A program made the position numbers and the translations under genes. 64,000 bases of DNA from Casuarina equisetifolia (Eukaryota; Streptophyta; Magnoliopsida; Fagales; Casuarinaceae), in the NCBI GenBank assembly GCA_028551475.1, contig CM052362.1, forward strand, positions 9,671,354 through 9,735,353, read 5' to 3'. Positions within the stretch are counted from its first letter, which is position 1. Each line of letters opens with the position of its first letter. The notes under the pieces were generated by a model, which saw nothing but the letters and a program-made list of their open reading frames with translations, did not search any database and was not told where the DNA came from. Shown one piece after another: positions 10,346-22,037 of this stretch.

Positions 10346-10919
10346 TGATGAGAAAATTTTCATAGTTAATCTAACCAACCAACACATGTCATCACTTGGA
10401 TGAGCAGAATAATAAGATGTAAATATCATATATCCAATAATGTATGAACACATAATCATCTTTACCAAACATCACATGTTCACCAATATTCATCACAACA
10501 AGCATGTTTATGTTCACACTATTTCATAGAAGTATATTCATCACAGCAAGCATGTTCGTGTTCACATAATATTTCACAGAAATATCTCATACACAAGTAT
10601 CTTAGGTGTAAGAGAGTTTATCCCACATTTTGTACTAAAAGTTAGAAATGGAACATACATGTACTATAACTATGTACTTTCTTCCCCTTTTTGACATTAT
10701 CAAAAAGATTAAACTAAAAGATAGTAGAGGAAAATGAATAAAAATGAAGTACATGAGTAACATGTAGGAATAGAAGGTAGAGATCTAACCTTATATTAAA
10801 TTGATTGCAGTGCTCCCCCTCAAGATAGGAACCGGATAGAAAATATACATACAGGGTATAGAAAAAAGATTTTTCACATAGTTTAAGCAATGTCTTTAAT
10901 TAGACACATACCAAGCTTT
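10346..10919 (-). other. Copia-A 3' non-coding internal region
   Basis: About 570 bp lie between the end of RNase H and the polypurine tract. No envelope-like frame is visible, although some SIRE-lineage elements carry one. Confidence 0.5.
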
Positions 10920-13485
10920 CTTCAGAGAGTGGAGAATGTATCATTATCCAAGGGTTTGGTAAAAATATCAGCAAGTTGCTAGTCAGTCCGAACAAACTCA
11001 ATGGAAATATTAGAGTTTTCAACATGATCTTGAATGAAGTGATGTCTTATTTCTATATGCTTGGTTGTAGAGTGCGGTATCGGATTTTTAGTTAAATTTA
11101 TAGCACTTGTATTATCAAATTTCAATGGAATCTTAGTGGAGAAGACACCATAGTTTTCTAATTGCTATTTCATCTATATAATCTAAGCACAACGAGTCGC
11201 AACTATGTATTCTGCCTCAGTGGAAGAAAGAGCAACGCTGTTTTGTTTCTTGGAGTGCCAAGAAACCAGCATGTGTCCTAGAAATTGACATGTACCACTT
11301 GTACTTTTTCTATCTACTTTACAACCAACATAATCAAAATCACTAAATGCATGTAAATCAAACATAATATCTTTAGAATACCAAATTCCTAATGTAACCG
11401 TGTCCTTTAAGTATCGAAAAATTCTTTTGACAACTTTTAGATGTTGTTATTTAGGATTAGATTGAAATCTTGCACACAAACAAACACTAAACATGATGTC
11501 TGGCCAAGAGGCAGTTAGATATAGTAAGGAACCAATCATACCTCTATACATCTTAGAGTCAACACTAATTCCAACATCATCATGTGACAAAGATGTAGAT
11601 ATGCTCATGGGAGTATTTATTGGTTTAGAATCATGCATATTGTATTTCTTAAGCAACTCTTAGTATATTTGGTTTGAATTATGAACATTCCTTTAGATAT
11701 TTGTTTAATTTACAAGTCAAGAAAATAGTTTAGTTCACCCATCATACTTATTTCAAATTCATGTTTCATAGAATCAGCAAATTGTTTACACATAACAGAG
11801 TTTGTAGAACCAAACACAATATCATCAACATAGATATGAACAATCAAAATATATTTTCCTTGTATCTTAACAAACAAGGTATTATCTACTTTGCCTTTTC
11901 TAAAGTTTGTACTAACTAGAAAGGCACTCAACTTATCATACCAAGCCCATGGAGCTTGTTTCAAACCATATAAAGCTTTGGCAAGCTTGACTACATGATC
12001 TGGACATGTGGGATCTTTGAATCTAGGTGGTTGTTTAACATAAACTTCTTCTTTTACAACACCATTTAGGAAGACACTCTTTACATCTATTTGAAATAAT
12101 GTAAAGTTCATGTAGCAAGCAAAGGCAAGTGACATTTGAATAACTTCTAATCTAGCTTCATGGTTTGAAACAAGCCCATGGAGCTTGTTTCAAACCATAT
12201 AAAGCTTTGGAAAGCTTGACTACATGATCTGGACATGTGGGATCTTTGAATCTAGGTGGTTGTTTAACATAAACTTCTTCTTTTACAACACCATTTAGGA
12301 AGACACTCTTTACATCTATTTGAAATAATGTAAAGTTCATGTAGCAAGCAAAGGCAAGTGACATTCGAATAACTTCTAATCTAGCTACGGGTGCAAATGT
12401 CTCATCATAGTCAATTCCTTCTTCTTGACTATATCCTTAGGCAACTAATTTAGCTTTGTTTCTAGTGATTGTCCCGTTCTCATCTAATTTATTTTGAAAC
12501 ACCCATTTTGTCCCTATTACTGAATGGTCTTGTGGTCTTGGAATCAACTTCCAAACTTTGCTTTTTTCAAACTGATTTAGTTCATCTTGTATAGCAAGAA
12601 ACCAGCTTTCATCTTCAAGAGCCTTATCTACTTTCTTTAGCTCTACTTGAGACAAGAAGGCTTGATGTTCACATGTGTTGTGATATCTAGACCTTGTATT
12701 GACTCTATTTATAGGATTTCCTAGGATACGTTGTTGAGTTACTTCATTTTTTACTCTAGGAAAAGAAAACTCTCTTAAGTCTAACTCCCCCTCAACGATG
12801 AATGCATTCTTTTCATTCAATTCTTGTTCAATAGAATTTAGATCAGAATCATCTTTAAATTGTACATGAATAGATTTTTCAACAACTAGAGTTCTCTTAT
12901 TGAAAATTCTATATTCTTTGCTAGTTTAAGAGTAATCGAGAAATATGGCCTCATCATTCTTAAAGTTAAGCTTTCCAAGTGACTCTTTTCCATGGTTTAA
13001 TACAAAGCATTTACTTCCAAATACATGAATGTAGGATATATTTGATTTTCTACCGAACAATAACTCAAAAGGAGTCTTTTTCAAGATTGGTCTTAAGAAT
13101 GCCCTATTTGAAATATAACAAGCCGTGCTTACAGCCTCTCCCTAAAAATGTTTAGGAAGGTTATATTCACACATCATAGTTCTAGCCATCTCTTGAAGTG
13201 TCCTATTTTTCCTTTCTACAACACCAATTTGTTGTGGTGTCCTAGGTGTTGAAAAATTATGAGAAATGTCATTCTTGGAACAAAATTTCTCAAAAAGATG
13301 GTTTTCAAATTCACCACCATGATTTGTCCTAATCTTAACTATAGTGAGATCTTTTTCATTTTGAAACATTTTACAGAAATCAATAAATTTCTCGAATGCT
13401 TCATCTTTCTTAGCAAGTAGATATACCCAAGTATATCTTGTATAGTCATCTACTATGACTAAGGCATAATATTTTTCATTCATGG
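10920..13485 (-). pseudogene. Copia-A pol: integrase core, reverse transcriptase, RNase H (broken)
   Basis: Read downwards from 13485. The integrase core at 13142-13483 has VDDYTRYTWVYLL and ERKNRTLQEMARTMM, but the usual Asp of RSDHGGEF is Asn (RTNHGGEF). The integrase C-terminus is at about 12830-13140. The reverse transcriptase runs 12820-11710, with [22 protein letters not shown] and catalytic YVDDIVFGS. SKMYRGMIGSLLYL follows at 11447-11656. RNase H is at 11183-11365 (FSDFDYVGC, SSTEAEYIVA) and continues to ADIFTKPL near 10950. The products would copy and insert the element. Breaks include a stop before QLADIFTKPL, a stop after ITRNKAKLVA (12437), and the 216-bp duplication. Confidence 0.88.
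11942..12386 (-). repeat. Tandem 216-bp duplication in Copia-A reverse transcriptase with palindromic junction
   Basis: Copy 1 is 11942-12157 and copy 2 is 12171-12386, differing by eye at about two positions. The 13-base spacer (12158-12170) is mostly the reverse complement of bases just inside the repeat. It therefore forms a 16-bp perfect inverted repeat (12160-12175 against 12183-12198) around a 7-base centre. Both copies encode the segment from MSLAFACYMNFTLF to [10 protein letters not shown], so the fold-critical region is duplicated and the frame is interrupted. Confidence 0.95.
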
Positions 13486-13489
13486 TAAC

Positions 13490-14741
13490 TGATAACTCTA
13501 TTTTTATAGAGTTATTTTATCTATTTTAGGTAATAAATAAATTTAATAATTGTGAGAAAACATTTGAACTCCTCTTTATTTACCTAAATTTATCTTGTTT
13601 ATGTAGCACAAGGAGGCAATGAGAAAAGGAATGAACATGGAGAACCTGATGCTTATTGTGTGGCAAAATTATAATATCAAGATCAAGAGAGTCAAGATGG
13701 GCTTGGGCTTTGGATGATTGTTATTAGATTTTTTATTGCTGTTAGGTTTTCTAAATAAATAGAAAACACAGTCATGTTAGGAATTCAAGTCCCAATTAAT
13801 TTAGGAGTTCAAAACCCAATTATTTTAGGTCTCTAAAACCCAATTCTATTATGATAGGAGATACGTCTAAACCTAAACCCTATTTAAGAGAAGAGAAGAG
13901 GCAAAAGAAGGGAGAGGAGGAAATTGAGCACAACTCAAGAAAGAGGCCAAAAATTCAAGATTTTCTTGAAGAGAAGACAAAAAGGGTGACAGACTTCTTG
14001 TTCTTGGATTTAAGATGCCTTCTTTATTTCTTATTACTATTCTTCCTCATTATTTTTTTATGTTTTAGTTTATTTTTGTTAGAGCTACGATATAACCTAA
14101 TTATGATAGTATGAATCTTATGATTATTATGTTTTGCAAGATATTTTGTTTATGTGAAGTTATATATTATTGTGTTTAATGCTTTTAAGTGATTAGCTAC
14201 CACTTGCATGATCTGATTTGCATATTTGAGACCAACAGGAGATGATATGCAATTGCTTCTTGTAATGTGTAACCATAAATTAAATATGGATAGACATATA
14301 CCATATTGTTTGTGTGGCTTTTGGTGTAAACTGGGAATGTTCATAGATCCTAATGCATTTGGTTTGTTTCAATTCACATATAGAGATATAGTGAGTTAAT
14401 GAACTAAGTAGGTTTGCTATACCTAGACATATGATAGTAAATAAATTAGGAGATTCCGCCATCACATAGATATTATCCCTCTTGCAATCATAAATAATTA
14501 ATATTAATACCTAGTAATTATGGTGAAATCATATGCTCTAACATATTTCTTGTATTTAGTTTTCTTATATTTATTTAGTTAATCTATCATCTATCAATTT
14601 GATTTACTAGATAAATTCTAGGAGTTGTTCATTATTAGTAATTAATTAGTTTAGTAATCACCAATCTCTGTGGGACGATATCTTTCTTATCATTATATTA
14701 CTTGTTCGACATGTTCACTTGTAATTAGATTTCACCAAACA
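13490..14741 (+). repeat. Gypsy-1 5' LTR
   Basis: This 1252-bp LTR begins TGATAACTCTATTTTTATAG and ends CACCAAACA. It is directly followed by the tRNA-Asp primer site. A purine-rich tract occurs at 13880-13950. Related copies lie at 8688-10145 (inverted) and 38476-39530. Confidence 0.88.
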
Positions 14742-14747
14742 AGTTTT

Positions 14748-14765
14748 TGGCGCCGTTGCCGGGGA
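14748..14765 (+). other. Gypsy primer-binding site complementary to tRNA-Asp
   Basis: TGGCGCCGTTGCCGGGGA is an 18-base match to the complement of the 3' end of plant tRNA-Asp (GTC), including its CCA. It starts six bases after the LTR. This fixes the LTR boundary and the element orientation. Confidence 0.92.
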
Positions 14766-14910
14766 TTGGTTGTTTTTTGCTAATTAATATTAATACCGAA
14801 TAATTTCTAGGTTTAATCTAGCCTTTATTTTTTTAAAAAAAATCATTTTTCTTAATTATTTTTTTTACGTTCCTTGTTAAGTTGTTATTGCTAAAAGATT
14901 AAGTAACAAT

Positions 14911-16440
14911 GATGGAGAAAAATGATGGTACACATAGACTTTTGAAAGACTATGCTGCACTAACATTTTGGAATGCCACATTAGGCATTAAAAGGGCTAA
15001 AATTTAGGCAAGCAACTTTAAGATCAAACCAACACTCATCCAGATGCTTCAAAACTCCTTGCAATTTAGTGGGCTACTAAATGATGATCCAAATGCTCAC
15101 ATCGAAGCTTTCCTTGAAATTTGTGACCTAATCAAATATAATGGAATCACAGATGATGCTATCAAGTTAAGACTATTTCCATTTTCTCTTAGGGACAAAG
15201 CCAAAAGTTGGCTATATTCTCTTCCTACAAGATCAATTACTACATGGAATGATTTGGCTAAAAAGTTTCTTCGTAAGTTCTTTCCTTTTGCAAAATCTGC
15301 AAAAATGCGCAAAGATATTATCACTTTTACACAAATGGATAACGAATCACTATATGAAGCTTGGGAAAGATTCAAGGAACTTTTGAAGAGATGTCCACAT
15401 CATGGACTACCCATATGGTTACAGGTACAATTTTTTTTATAATGGATCTAATACAAATCTCCGTTTCATAATTGATGCAACTGCAGGAGGGTCCTTACAC
15501 AACAAAATGCCAAAAGAGGCATATGAGCTTTTAGAGGAGATGGCATTCAATAGCTATCAATGGTCTAATGAGAGGCTACTAATGCATCAAGCAAGTGGAG
15601 TCCATGAAATAGATATCTTCACCATAATGTCTACACAATTAGAAGTGCTTAATGAGAAGATAGACAACTTAAATACTCCAATTGTGAGATATCAAATTAG
15701 ATCATGTGAATTTTATGGTGGAGCATATGAGAGCACGAAATGTCAAGTAGGTAACCCTTATGCTCATTATAATGATTATGCTAATTTTTTTGGGATTCCT
15801 AACAGGTCACAAAATGATTATTACTCCAACATGTACAATTTGGGATGGCACAATCATTAAAATTTTTCATGGAACAACCCAAACAATATGAGATTGCTGC
15901 CAACATTTGAGCAAACCGAAGAGGTAAAGCCTAACTTAGAGGACATGTTCACTAAGATGATGCAAAATGATGAAGAGAGATTCCAAAGACAAGAAGCATC
16001 AATCAAAAGATTAAAGGCTCAAATGGGTCAATTGATTAGCATGATCTCAGAGAGACAAGAGAGTCCTTTGCCTAGCAATATGGAGAAAAGCCCTATAGAT
16101 ACTACAGAGGCAATAACCCTAACATGTGGCAAGCAAGTAGGAGAAGATGATGTTGACAAGGAGATTTTTAAGGGAATAGATAAGGATGTCAACATACAAC
16201 TTGAGGAGGCACCTAGGATCAAGCTTGTTCTAGAAAATCCTATGCCCTTTATGCCTTCAGCTCCATCTCCCTATAGATTCCAGCAACAAGAAAGAGATAA
16301 GCAATTTTTGGAATTCCTTGATATATCTTTAAAATTGCACATTAACACTCCTTTTGCAGATGCTCCAGTTCAATTGATCAATTATGCATAACTTTTGAAA
16401 GAGATACTAGAGAACATAAGGAAGCTGAAAATATATGAGA
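14911..16440 (+). pseudogene. Gypsy-1 gag (Retrotrans_gag) with frameshift
   Basis: A start at about 14911 (MMEKNDGTHRLL) leads, after a stop, into a clear gypsy capsid domain at 15044-15430. Key residues are DDPNAHIEAFLEICDLIK, KAKSWLYSLP, TTWNDLAKKFL and ESLYEAWERFKELLKRCPHH. A frameshift in a T-run near 15426-15436 moves the frame to 15402-15860. There the zinc knuckle is damaged: CEFYGGAYESTKC has Tyr for the second Cys. The frame continues at 15888-16391 with a Gln/Lys-rich coiled stretch. Pol is deleted after about 16440. Confidence 0.85.
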
Positions 16441-18060
16441 CAGTAGCGTTGATTGTACAATGCTCAACCATTATGCAATATAAGTTGTCTCTTAAACTAT
16501 TGGAGTTTCATCCTCCTTGAGCAACATGTGGAGGATAGTTTGGCTAAAAACTATAAAGCAAACGCTTCTTGGGAGGCAACCCAAGTATTTTGTTAGTAGT
16601 TTGGTTAGAAGGCTGTCACGCTTATCACAGCTCCATTTTGACAACCTGCAATCAATGGAGTTTTCTTATTCCTTCTTTATTATTGATTTCTTTTGTTTTT
16701 ACATTCAGGACAATGCTTCATTCAAGTTTGGGGGTAGGGAAAGAACCTTTGTGCTAAATTTGATTAATTTTTTTTTATGTCATGATTATATCTCGCGTTG
16801 TGAATTCTTGGTGATTCTTTGGAAGATATAGATTTTGTTCAAACCTGCAATTGTGATGTGAGTTAAGTGTGATTTTGATTATGTTGATCCACCTATTAAG
16901 CACTAAAAGTCTTTAATTTTTGAAATTTTGTGTATCTCTAGAGAACATTCATGTGAAGTATGTGATTTTCTTAGATCTCACCTGGATCTTAAAATTTGTT
17001 TGATTTTCTCTTGAGGTGAAATCCTAGGCTGCATCTAATTGAGAAAATGATTTAGACCATTCTTTGGATCGTTTGAGCCTTTCAAGCCAACCCTGTTTAT
17101 TTATCATCAGTCACCCCGCTGAGTCTTGATTCTTATCCATTTTTTTTTATGACACCCACATATATATATATACCTTTTAGCCTTTGACAAATTATCTTTT
17201 CATCCCGCACCCTTGAACATATTGATTTTTAGGATATAAGTCTATTTGAGTGAAGAGAAGTTGAGGGGAAGTATGTTATATGGGAAGGATGTTGATTGCA
17301 ATGATTATGTAGCATAATATGTTGCTTTTGTGAATGGAAAAAAAAAAAGAAAAGGGAAATGCAACATCTGTCCAAGATTGGAATTCTCTTATTGCTTATT
17401 ATCAAATTCAAGCCACTTAAGGTTCAGAAACTGGCTTTTGCATAGTAGTTGGATATCATCAGCAAGATAAGATTATAATGGTTACATTTCTAGTCCTACT
17501 ACTTGCTTTATTATTGCAAGCATGATTGTGACTTTTATGAGTCTCAAAATCCAAGTGAAATCAAGTATTTTTGGGAAGAAAAGAATGAGAGAAATGGTGA
17601 TAGAAAGATCATTTGCGAAAAAAAAAGAAGAGAAAAGTGATGGTAGAAAGTGATAAAGAGTTTTTTATGAGATCTTAGAAAGTAATGTGTTCATGGGTGA
17701 ATTAAGCTTAAATGACTTCCATCTTACCCTTAGCCCAACCTTACATTACAAGCTTATAAAAGTCTTATTGATTCTTGGTTAAATGATTGGCTTACATTAG
17801 TGGAGAGACGAATGAAAAGCAAACCTATGAGGTTTGGTTAACGATTTTGAGAGGTTGCATATTAATGTGAATTTATTTGGAGTGCATATAGTTGAAAAGA
17901 TAAGGACTCACACACACACACATGTGGTCAACATAGTTAAGAGTCTATCTTATCTTATAAAACAATTGTGGTGTTTGGATGAAAGCTATATTTTTCTTTG
18001 AATTGTTAAGTTGAGCAATTATGGGAGAATATCATGAAGGGGTTTTGTCTAAAACATATA
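16441..18060 (+). other. Gypsy-1 3' non-coding region
   Basis: After gag the sequence jumps to the conserved non-coding part found downstream of pol in this type of gypsy element. The marker is AAACGCTTCTTGGGAGGCAA at 16560-16579, followed near 16726 by TTTGGGGGTAGGG. The rest is AT-rich with a short TA run (17160-17171) and CA run (17910-17921). No gene is seen. Confidence 0.55.
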
Positions 18061-18064
18061 TTGT

Positions 18065-18780
18065 TTATTGCTCCGTTCTTAAAGGACCAAACAACTCCAC
18101 GTGGATTAGTTCTAACGGTCTTGAGGTAGACACCATTAGCTTTGGCTTAAAGCTACTTTGAGTGTGTTGCCCTTTCACACAAGCATCACACAATTGTTTC
18201 TTATCAAAGTTAAGCTCGGGTAAACCTTTAACTAAGCCATTCTTAGATAGTTTCTCTAATAATCCTAAACTAACATGACCAAGTTTCCTATGCCACAAAC
18301 AAGCATCAACACTGTTATTAACAATCAAGCATGTTTGTTCATTTGTTAATTTGCTAAGATCAAGTACATAAATATTATCCTTTTTTTTTCAATAATTCTT
18401 TCATTGTTTTCCATATTTTCAACAAGACAAAGTTCTTTTCCAAATCTGATTTTGAAATTATTATCACACAATTGACTTATAGTCAATAGATTAAATTTCA
18501 ATTCATCAACACACAACACATAAGATATAAGAAGAGATTTCGGGTTACCTATAGTGCCTATACCTTTAATTCCTTTGGAGTTATCTCCAAAAGATACAAT
18601 GCCTCTGGATTTCAACTCAAGTATTGAGAAGAGCTCTATCATCCCAGTCATATGATGGGAAAAACCGTTGTCCAAAATCCACAGCTCTTTGTGCTTCTTT
18701 TTGTCTATATTCATGTTCATATCCTGCATAAACAAAAATTTGTGTTCAAGATCTTGGTACCTTTTTTTCTTTGGGTTCAT
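18065..18780 (-). pseudogene. Copia-A protease and integrase N-terminal zinc domain
   Basis: The protease lies at 18346-18780 (KELWILDNGFSHHMTGM, later FNLLTISQL). The catalytic D-S/T-G is D-N-G, so the enzyme is probably dead. After a short gap, 18065-18328 holds the GAG-pre-integrase/HHCC region (CLWHRKLGHVSLGLLEKLS, CDACVKGQHTQSSF) ending in LELIHVELFGPL. The gypsy-1 insertion follows immediately. Confidence 0.85.
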
Positions 18781-19396
18781 GAGTGTTAGTTGCTACTACA
18801 CTATTAATCTTCTTAGGTATCCACACCTTTTTGATCTTATATGCTCTTCTAAGTCTAATTAGACATGTATAAAACAAATGACCAATATAGTTACAATGAA
18901 AACATTTATGATGCAACGGAAATGTAGAATCCTCTTTATCAAAAAGTTTTGTAGATTTTTTTGTGTTCTTCAAAGAGTTATATCCTATGCCAGCTTTATT
19001 GTATACACCTCTTTGTGATTTCAACATATTATTTAACAAGCTACTACCTTTTGTGAACTTGTGTAACAACATAGTAGTATCATCCAATTTCTTTTAAATT
19101 TCATGTTTCTCTCTTTCTAGCTTTAGTATTTTCATGTTAAGTGTGGTTATGTCCCGGTTCTTACAAACAACTTTTGAGATATCATCATGCTTGTTTTCTA
19201 GATCTGAACAAATATCAATCATAAAGCATGTATTGGATTTCACAAAAATATTCTCAAATACATTGAAACTTTCATGCATACAAGTCATTGAAGATGTTAT
19301 GACGAGTTTATCAATTTCAGATTTAGCTTTTGCATATTTATATTTAGCTTTCATCCTCTCGTATTTTTCTTTCATACTTGTTGCATATTCAACCAA
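18746..19396 (-). pseudogene. Copia-A gag-pol linker with second CCHC knuckle
   Basis: A Lys/Met-rich coiled region at 19094-19396 (MKEKYERMKAKYKYAKAK) is followed by 18746-19087, which has a perfect second knuckle CFHCNYIGHLFYTC. Two spaced CCHC knuckles occur in SIRE-type gag. Frame breaks separate it from the main gag. Confidence 0.7.
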
Positions 19397-19513
19397 ATCA
19401 AAGAAAACAGTCTTAATATCACCACTAAGATTTGTTTCGGGTTCAAAATCACATACCTCAAGTTCTTCTTCTATTGTTGCATTTACGGTTAAGTAGAGGT
19501 GAGCAACTTCTTC

Positions 19514-20428
19514 TTATTCTTCCTCATCTGATGAAGAGCTTTCATCATCCCATGCAACAATCATTGCCTTCTTCTTACCTTTATTGTTCTTCTTCTTAAG
19601 CAAAAGACAATCAACCTTGATATGTCTAGGTTTTCTACACTCATAGCATAAGTTATCCCTAGAATCACGTGCTTCATTTTTTCTAGGTTTTCCTCTATTT
19701 CTTCCTAGATCTTTTTTAAGAAATTTTCTGAATCTTTTAGCTATAAGAGCAATCTCATCATTTTTGGACTCTACTTCTTCATTCTTTTCTATTTCTACTT
19801 TTAAGGCAAGTGACCTTGTATTTTCTTTCTCTCTTACCCTTCTAATTAATTGCATTTCATGAGTCTTTAGTGATCCTAATAGATCATTTAAGGTCAGACT
19901 ATTAAGATCATGAGCTTCCTTTATGGCCATTTTCTTTGGATCCCAGCTTTCGGGTAAGGATACTAGCATCTTCCTAACCATCTCCTCATTTGTATAAGTC
20001 TTACCTAATAGCTTAAGTTTAGAGACTATTTCAGTAAATCTACCAAACATATCACTAACAATTTTAGATTCAAGCATAGTAAACAGTTCATAATCATGAG
20101 TAAGCATGGTCACTTTAGATGATTTAACCTTTTTAGTACCTTCAAATATAACTTCTAAATTTTCCCATATTTCTTTGCCCGTGAGGCAAGATGATACTTT
20201 GTTGAATTCATGAGCCTTCAACCTATTATAAATCATGTTCATAGCCTTAGCATTTATTCCCATGGTTTTAGCTTCATTTTTACTCCATTCATTAGTTTTA
20301 GGTAAAGTAGTACACTTTCTGATTATTTGCCAAGCTTTAGCGTCTTGATCAACAATGAAGACTTGCATAAATTGCTTCCAATGTCTATAATTTATCCCAT
20401 CAAATAGATGTGGTTTATTATAGCCCAT
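19514..20428 (-). CDS. Copia-A gag (UBN2-type), 304-codon open frame
   Basis: This frame begins MGYNKPHLFDGINYRHWKQF, has the UBN2 gag fold with KLLGKTYTNEEMVRKMLVSL and ESWDPKKMAIKEAHDL, and then a basic stretch. The CCHC knuckle CYECRKPRHIKVDC follows, and the frame ends in an acidic Ser-rich tail (WDDESSSSDEEE). It would coat element RNA in cytoplasmic particles. It lies ~90 bp inside the 5' LTR. It is the longest undamaged frame of this element, but the rest is dead. Confidence 0.85.
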   Translation of the reverse strand: MGYNKPHLFDGINYRHWKQFMQVFIVDQDAKAWQIIRKCTTLPKTNEWSKNEAKTMGINAKAMNMIYNRLKAHEFNKVSSCLTGKEIWENLEVIFEGTKKVKSSKVTMLTHDYELFTMLESKIVSDMFGRFTEIVSKLKLLGKTYTNEEMVRKMLVSLPESWDPKKMAIKEAHDLNSLTLNDLLGSLKTHEMQLIRRVREKENTRSLALKVEIEKNEEVESKNDEIALIAKRFRKFLKKDLGRNRGKPRKNEARDSRDNLCYECRKPRHIKVDCLLLKKKNNKGKKKAMIVAWDDESSSSDEEE

Positions 20429-20497
20429 AACAGCTACTCCTTTCTCTACAGCCCTCTAAGTGGATTTCTAGGATGTTAAGCCTTTAAAATAAAGAAC

Positions 20498-20515
20498 CTA
20501 GCTCTAGATGCCAAT
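20498..20515 (-). other. Copia-A primer-binding site (iMet-type, diverged)
   Basis: Just inside the 5' LTR, the minus strand reads TTGGCATCTAGAGC. This resembles the initiator-Met tRNA primer consensus TGGTATCAGAGC with changes, as in Copia-C (TTGGCATTGAGAGCC). Confidence 0.6.
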
Positions 20516-22037
20516 TGTAGGGTTTTATGGCTATCTAAGAAGGGGGGTTGAATTGGATACTTAGGTTTTATCTTATATTTTCAAGTCCTTTTTCTATTTA
20601 TGTAAGATTTTTAATCAATACAATAATATCAGAGCATATAATCAAGAAATAAAACAAGATAAGCAAGCTCAAAGAATTACATGGTGGTTCGGCACTTTTC
20701 ACCTACTTCCATTTTTTTCTCCTTCAACTTAAACCAAGTTGAAGTCTACTTTTCAAGCTAGGAGAATTCTTCTACTACACTTCACAACTCCTCAACAAGA
20801 AGTTATTTGATTCTCGGTTACAAAGCTTAGGTTAATCAAACCTTAGTACATCAAGCTAATCCTCAAATATATAATATGAGTGATGAATTAAGCTTATTAG
20901 AGAGCTAATTGAACATATATAAAATCAATTCAAGCTCTAATCATGAAATCCCCAAATTTCACAAAGCTAGGGTTTTGGATTTACAAAGATCTTTATGTGG
21001 AAATAATGTTTTGAAGTAATCTAGCACATATAGAGATCAATTTAACAGTAGATATTCACAAGATAATAGATTTGAAGGAATATCATTGAAGATTCTTTCT
21101 TTCTCCAAGGATTGAAGAACAAGACAATATGAGTAAATGACTCAAAGCTTCAATCTCTTTTAATTGAATCAGCAGTCTATCATTCAATAACATCCAAACA
21201 TTCACCCGAAGCTCCTTATATAAGAGATTATCAAATCTTGAACACTTTAGGGTTTCGATTCAAACATGTTTGATATTTTACCATTGAGACTTGATAAAAG
21301 CGACATGATATAGTTGCAAAGATGACGATTATTGCAGCAGAGAACCGTTCTGACACATCCATCACTTCGTTCTTCTTCTCGTTAGAGAGTCGACAGTCGA
21401 AAGAGAATGAAGAGATCGCTTCAATCAAATATGCGGCTTAGGGCTTCATTTTGTTCAACACAAGAGCTTAGTCTCTTATCAAAGTGAAACGGTTGCATTT
21501 CACTTAAGTGAAATGTGGTTGGGCTGAGCTTTGCAGGCTTGAACTTTACAAGCCTGCTTTATACGGGTCTAGTAGTTAATCAGTCCAGGAATGATCCAAT
21601 AGATAGTCGGTCCAGCAATAGTCCAATAGATAATCGGTCCAGCCATAGTCCAATAGATAATCGGTCTAGCCATAGTCCAATAGATAATTGGTCCAATAAT
21701 GATTAATGAATATTTTCTCTCATATTTGAATTGAACAAGTAGTATACCTTTATCCTTCAAAAGTACCTATAAGCACATAATTACTAAGTATCACTTTCTT
21801 TTATTATAAGCACTAATATTTTTTACTCATTAAATCACACATAAAATAATTCATTTTAGCTCCATATGTGATGTTTGATAATGGAATGTAAGAAACCGGC
21901 TACTTTATAATATCATTAATTGATATTATAATTTGCACACTTTTTACTTCCTTTGATATTCAATATATGCACACAAAATCATATATTCATAAATAAAATT
22001 TTTCTCAACAAAATATATAAACACATGATTTTCAACA
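20516..22037 (-). repeat. Copia-A 5' LTR
   Basis: This 1522-bp LTR is bounded by TG...CA. It contains the four-unit 27-bp minisatellite (21584-21691) and AT-rich ends. It is collinear with 7585-8687 and 10146-10329. The right flank resumes Copia-B gag at 22038. Confidence 0.9.
21584..21691 (-). repeat. 27-bp minisatellite in the 5' LTR (4 units)
   Basis: Units start at 21584, 21611, 21638 and 21665; a partial fifth follows. They differ at one to five positions. The array is shared with the 3' LTR, so it existed before this insertion or was copied during reverse transcription. Confidence 0.92.

Larger units (their letters stand above)
13490..18060 (+). mobile_element. Gypsy-1: truncated Ty3/gypsy element inserted in Copia-A integrase
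   Basis: It opens with an LTR (13490-14741), then a primer site (14748-14765), a broken gag (14911-16440), and gypsy 3' non-coding sequence to about 18060. Protease, reverse transcriptase and integrase are missing, and no 3' LTR is found. The Copia-A integrase frame is cut between FGPLRTEQ (18065, minus) and MNEKYYALVIVDD (13483, minus), so this element landed there. The GTAAC left flank has no matching right flank, consistent with a deletion that took the 3' end. Confidence 0.82.
7585..22037 (-). mobile_element. Copia-A: SIRE/Maximus-like Ty1/copia element with two LTRs, interrupted by gypsy DNA
   Basis: Element order from high to low coordinate: 5' LTR 20516-22037 (1522 bp), primer site 20498-20515, gag 19514-20428, second knuckle region 18746-19396, protease 18346-18780, integrase N-terminus 18065-18328, [gypsy 13490-18060], integrase core to RNase H 10920-13485, polypurine tract ~10330-10340, 3' LTR 7585-10329. 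LTRs start TGTTGAAAAT and end CCTTACA/CCCTACA in element sense. The flanks CAACT and TAACC look like a 5-bp target duplication changed by two transitions. The element disrupts Copia-B gag. It is inactive through stops, a mutated protease and integrase, and the insertions. Confidence 0.88.

Noticed and set aside
10330..10919. Envelope-like gene in Copia-A, as in some SIRE elements
   Set aside because: Only ~570 bp between RNase H and the polypurine tract, with no continuous frame or membrane signal.
21584..21691. CRISPR-like repeat array
   Set aside because: Units are directly adjacent with no spacers, inside a plant retrotransposon LTR.
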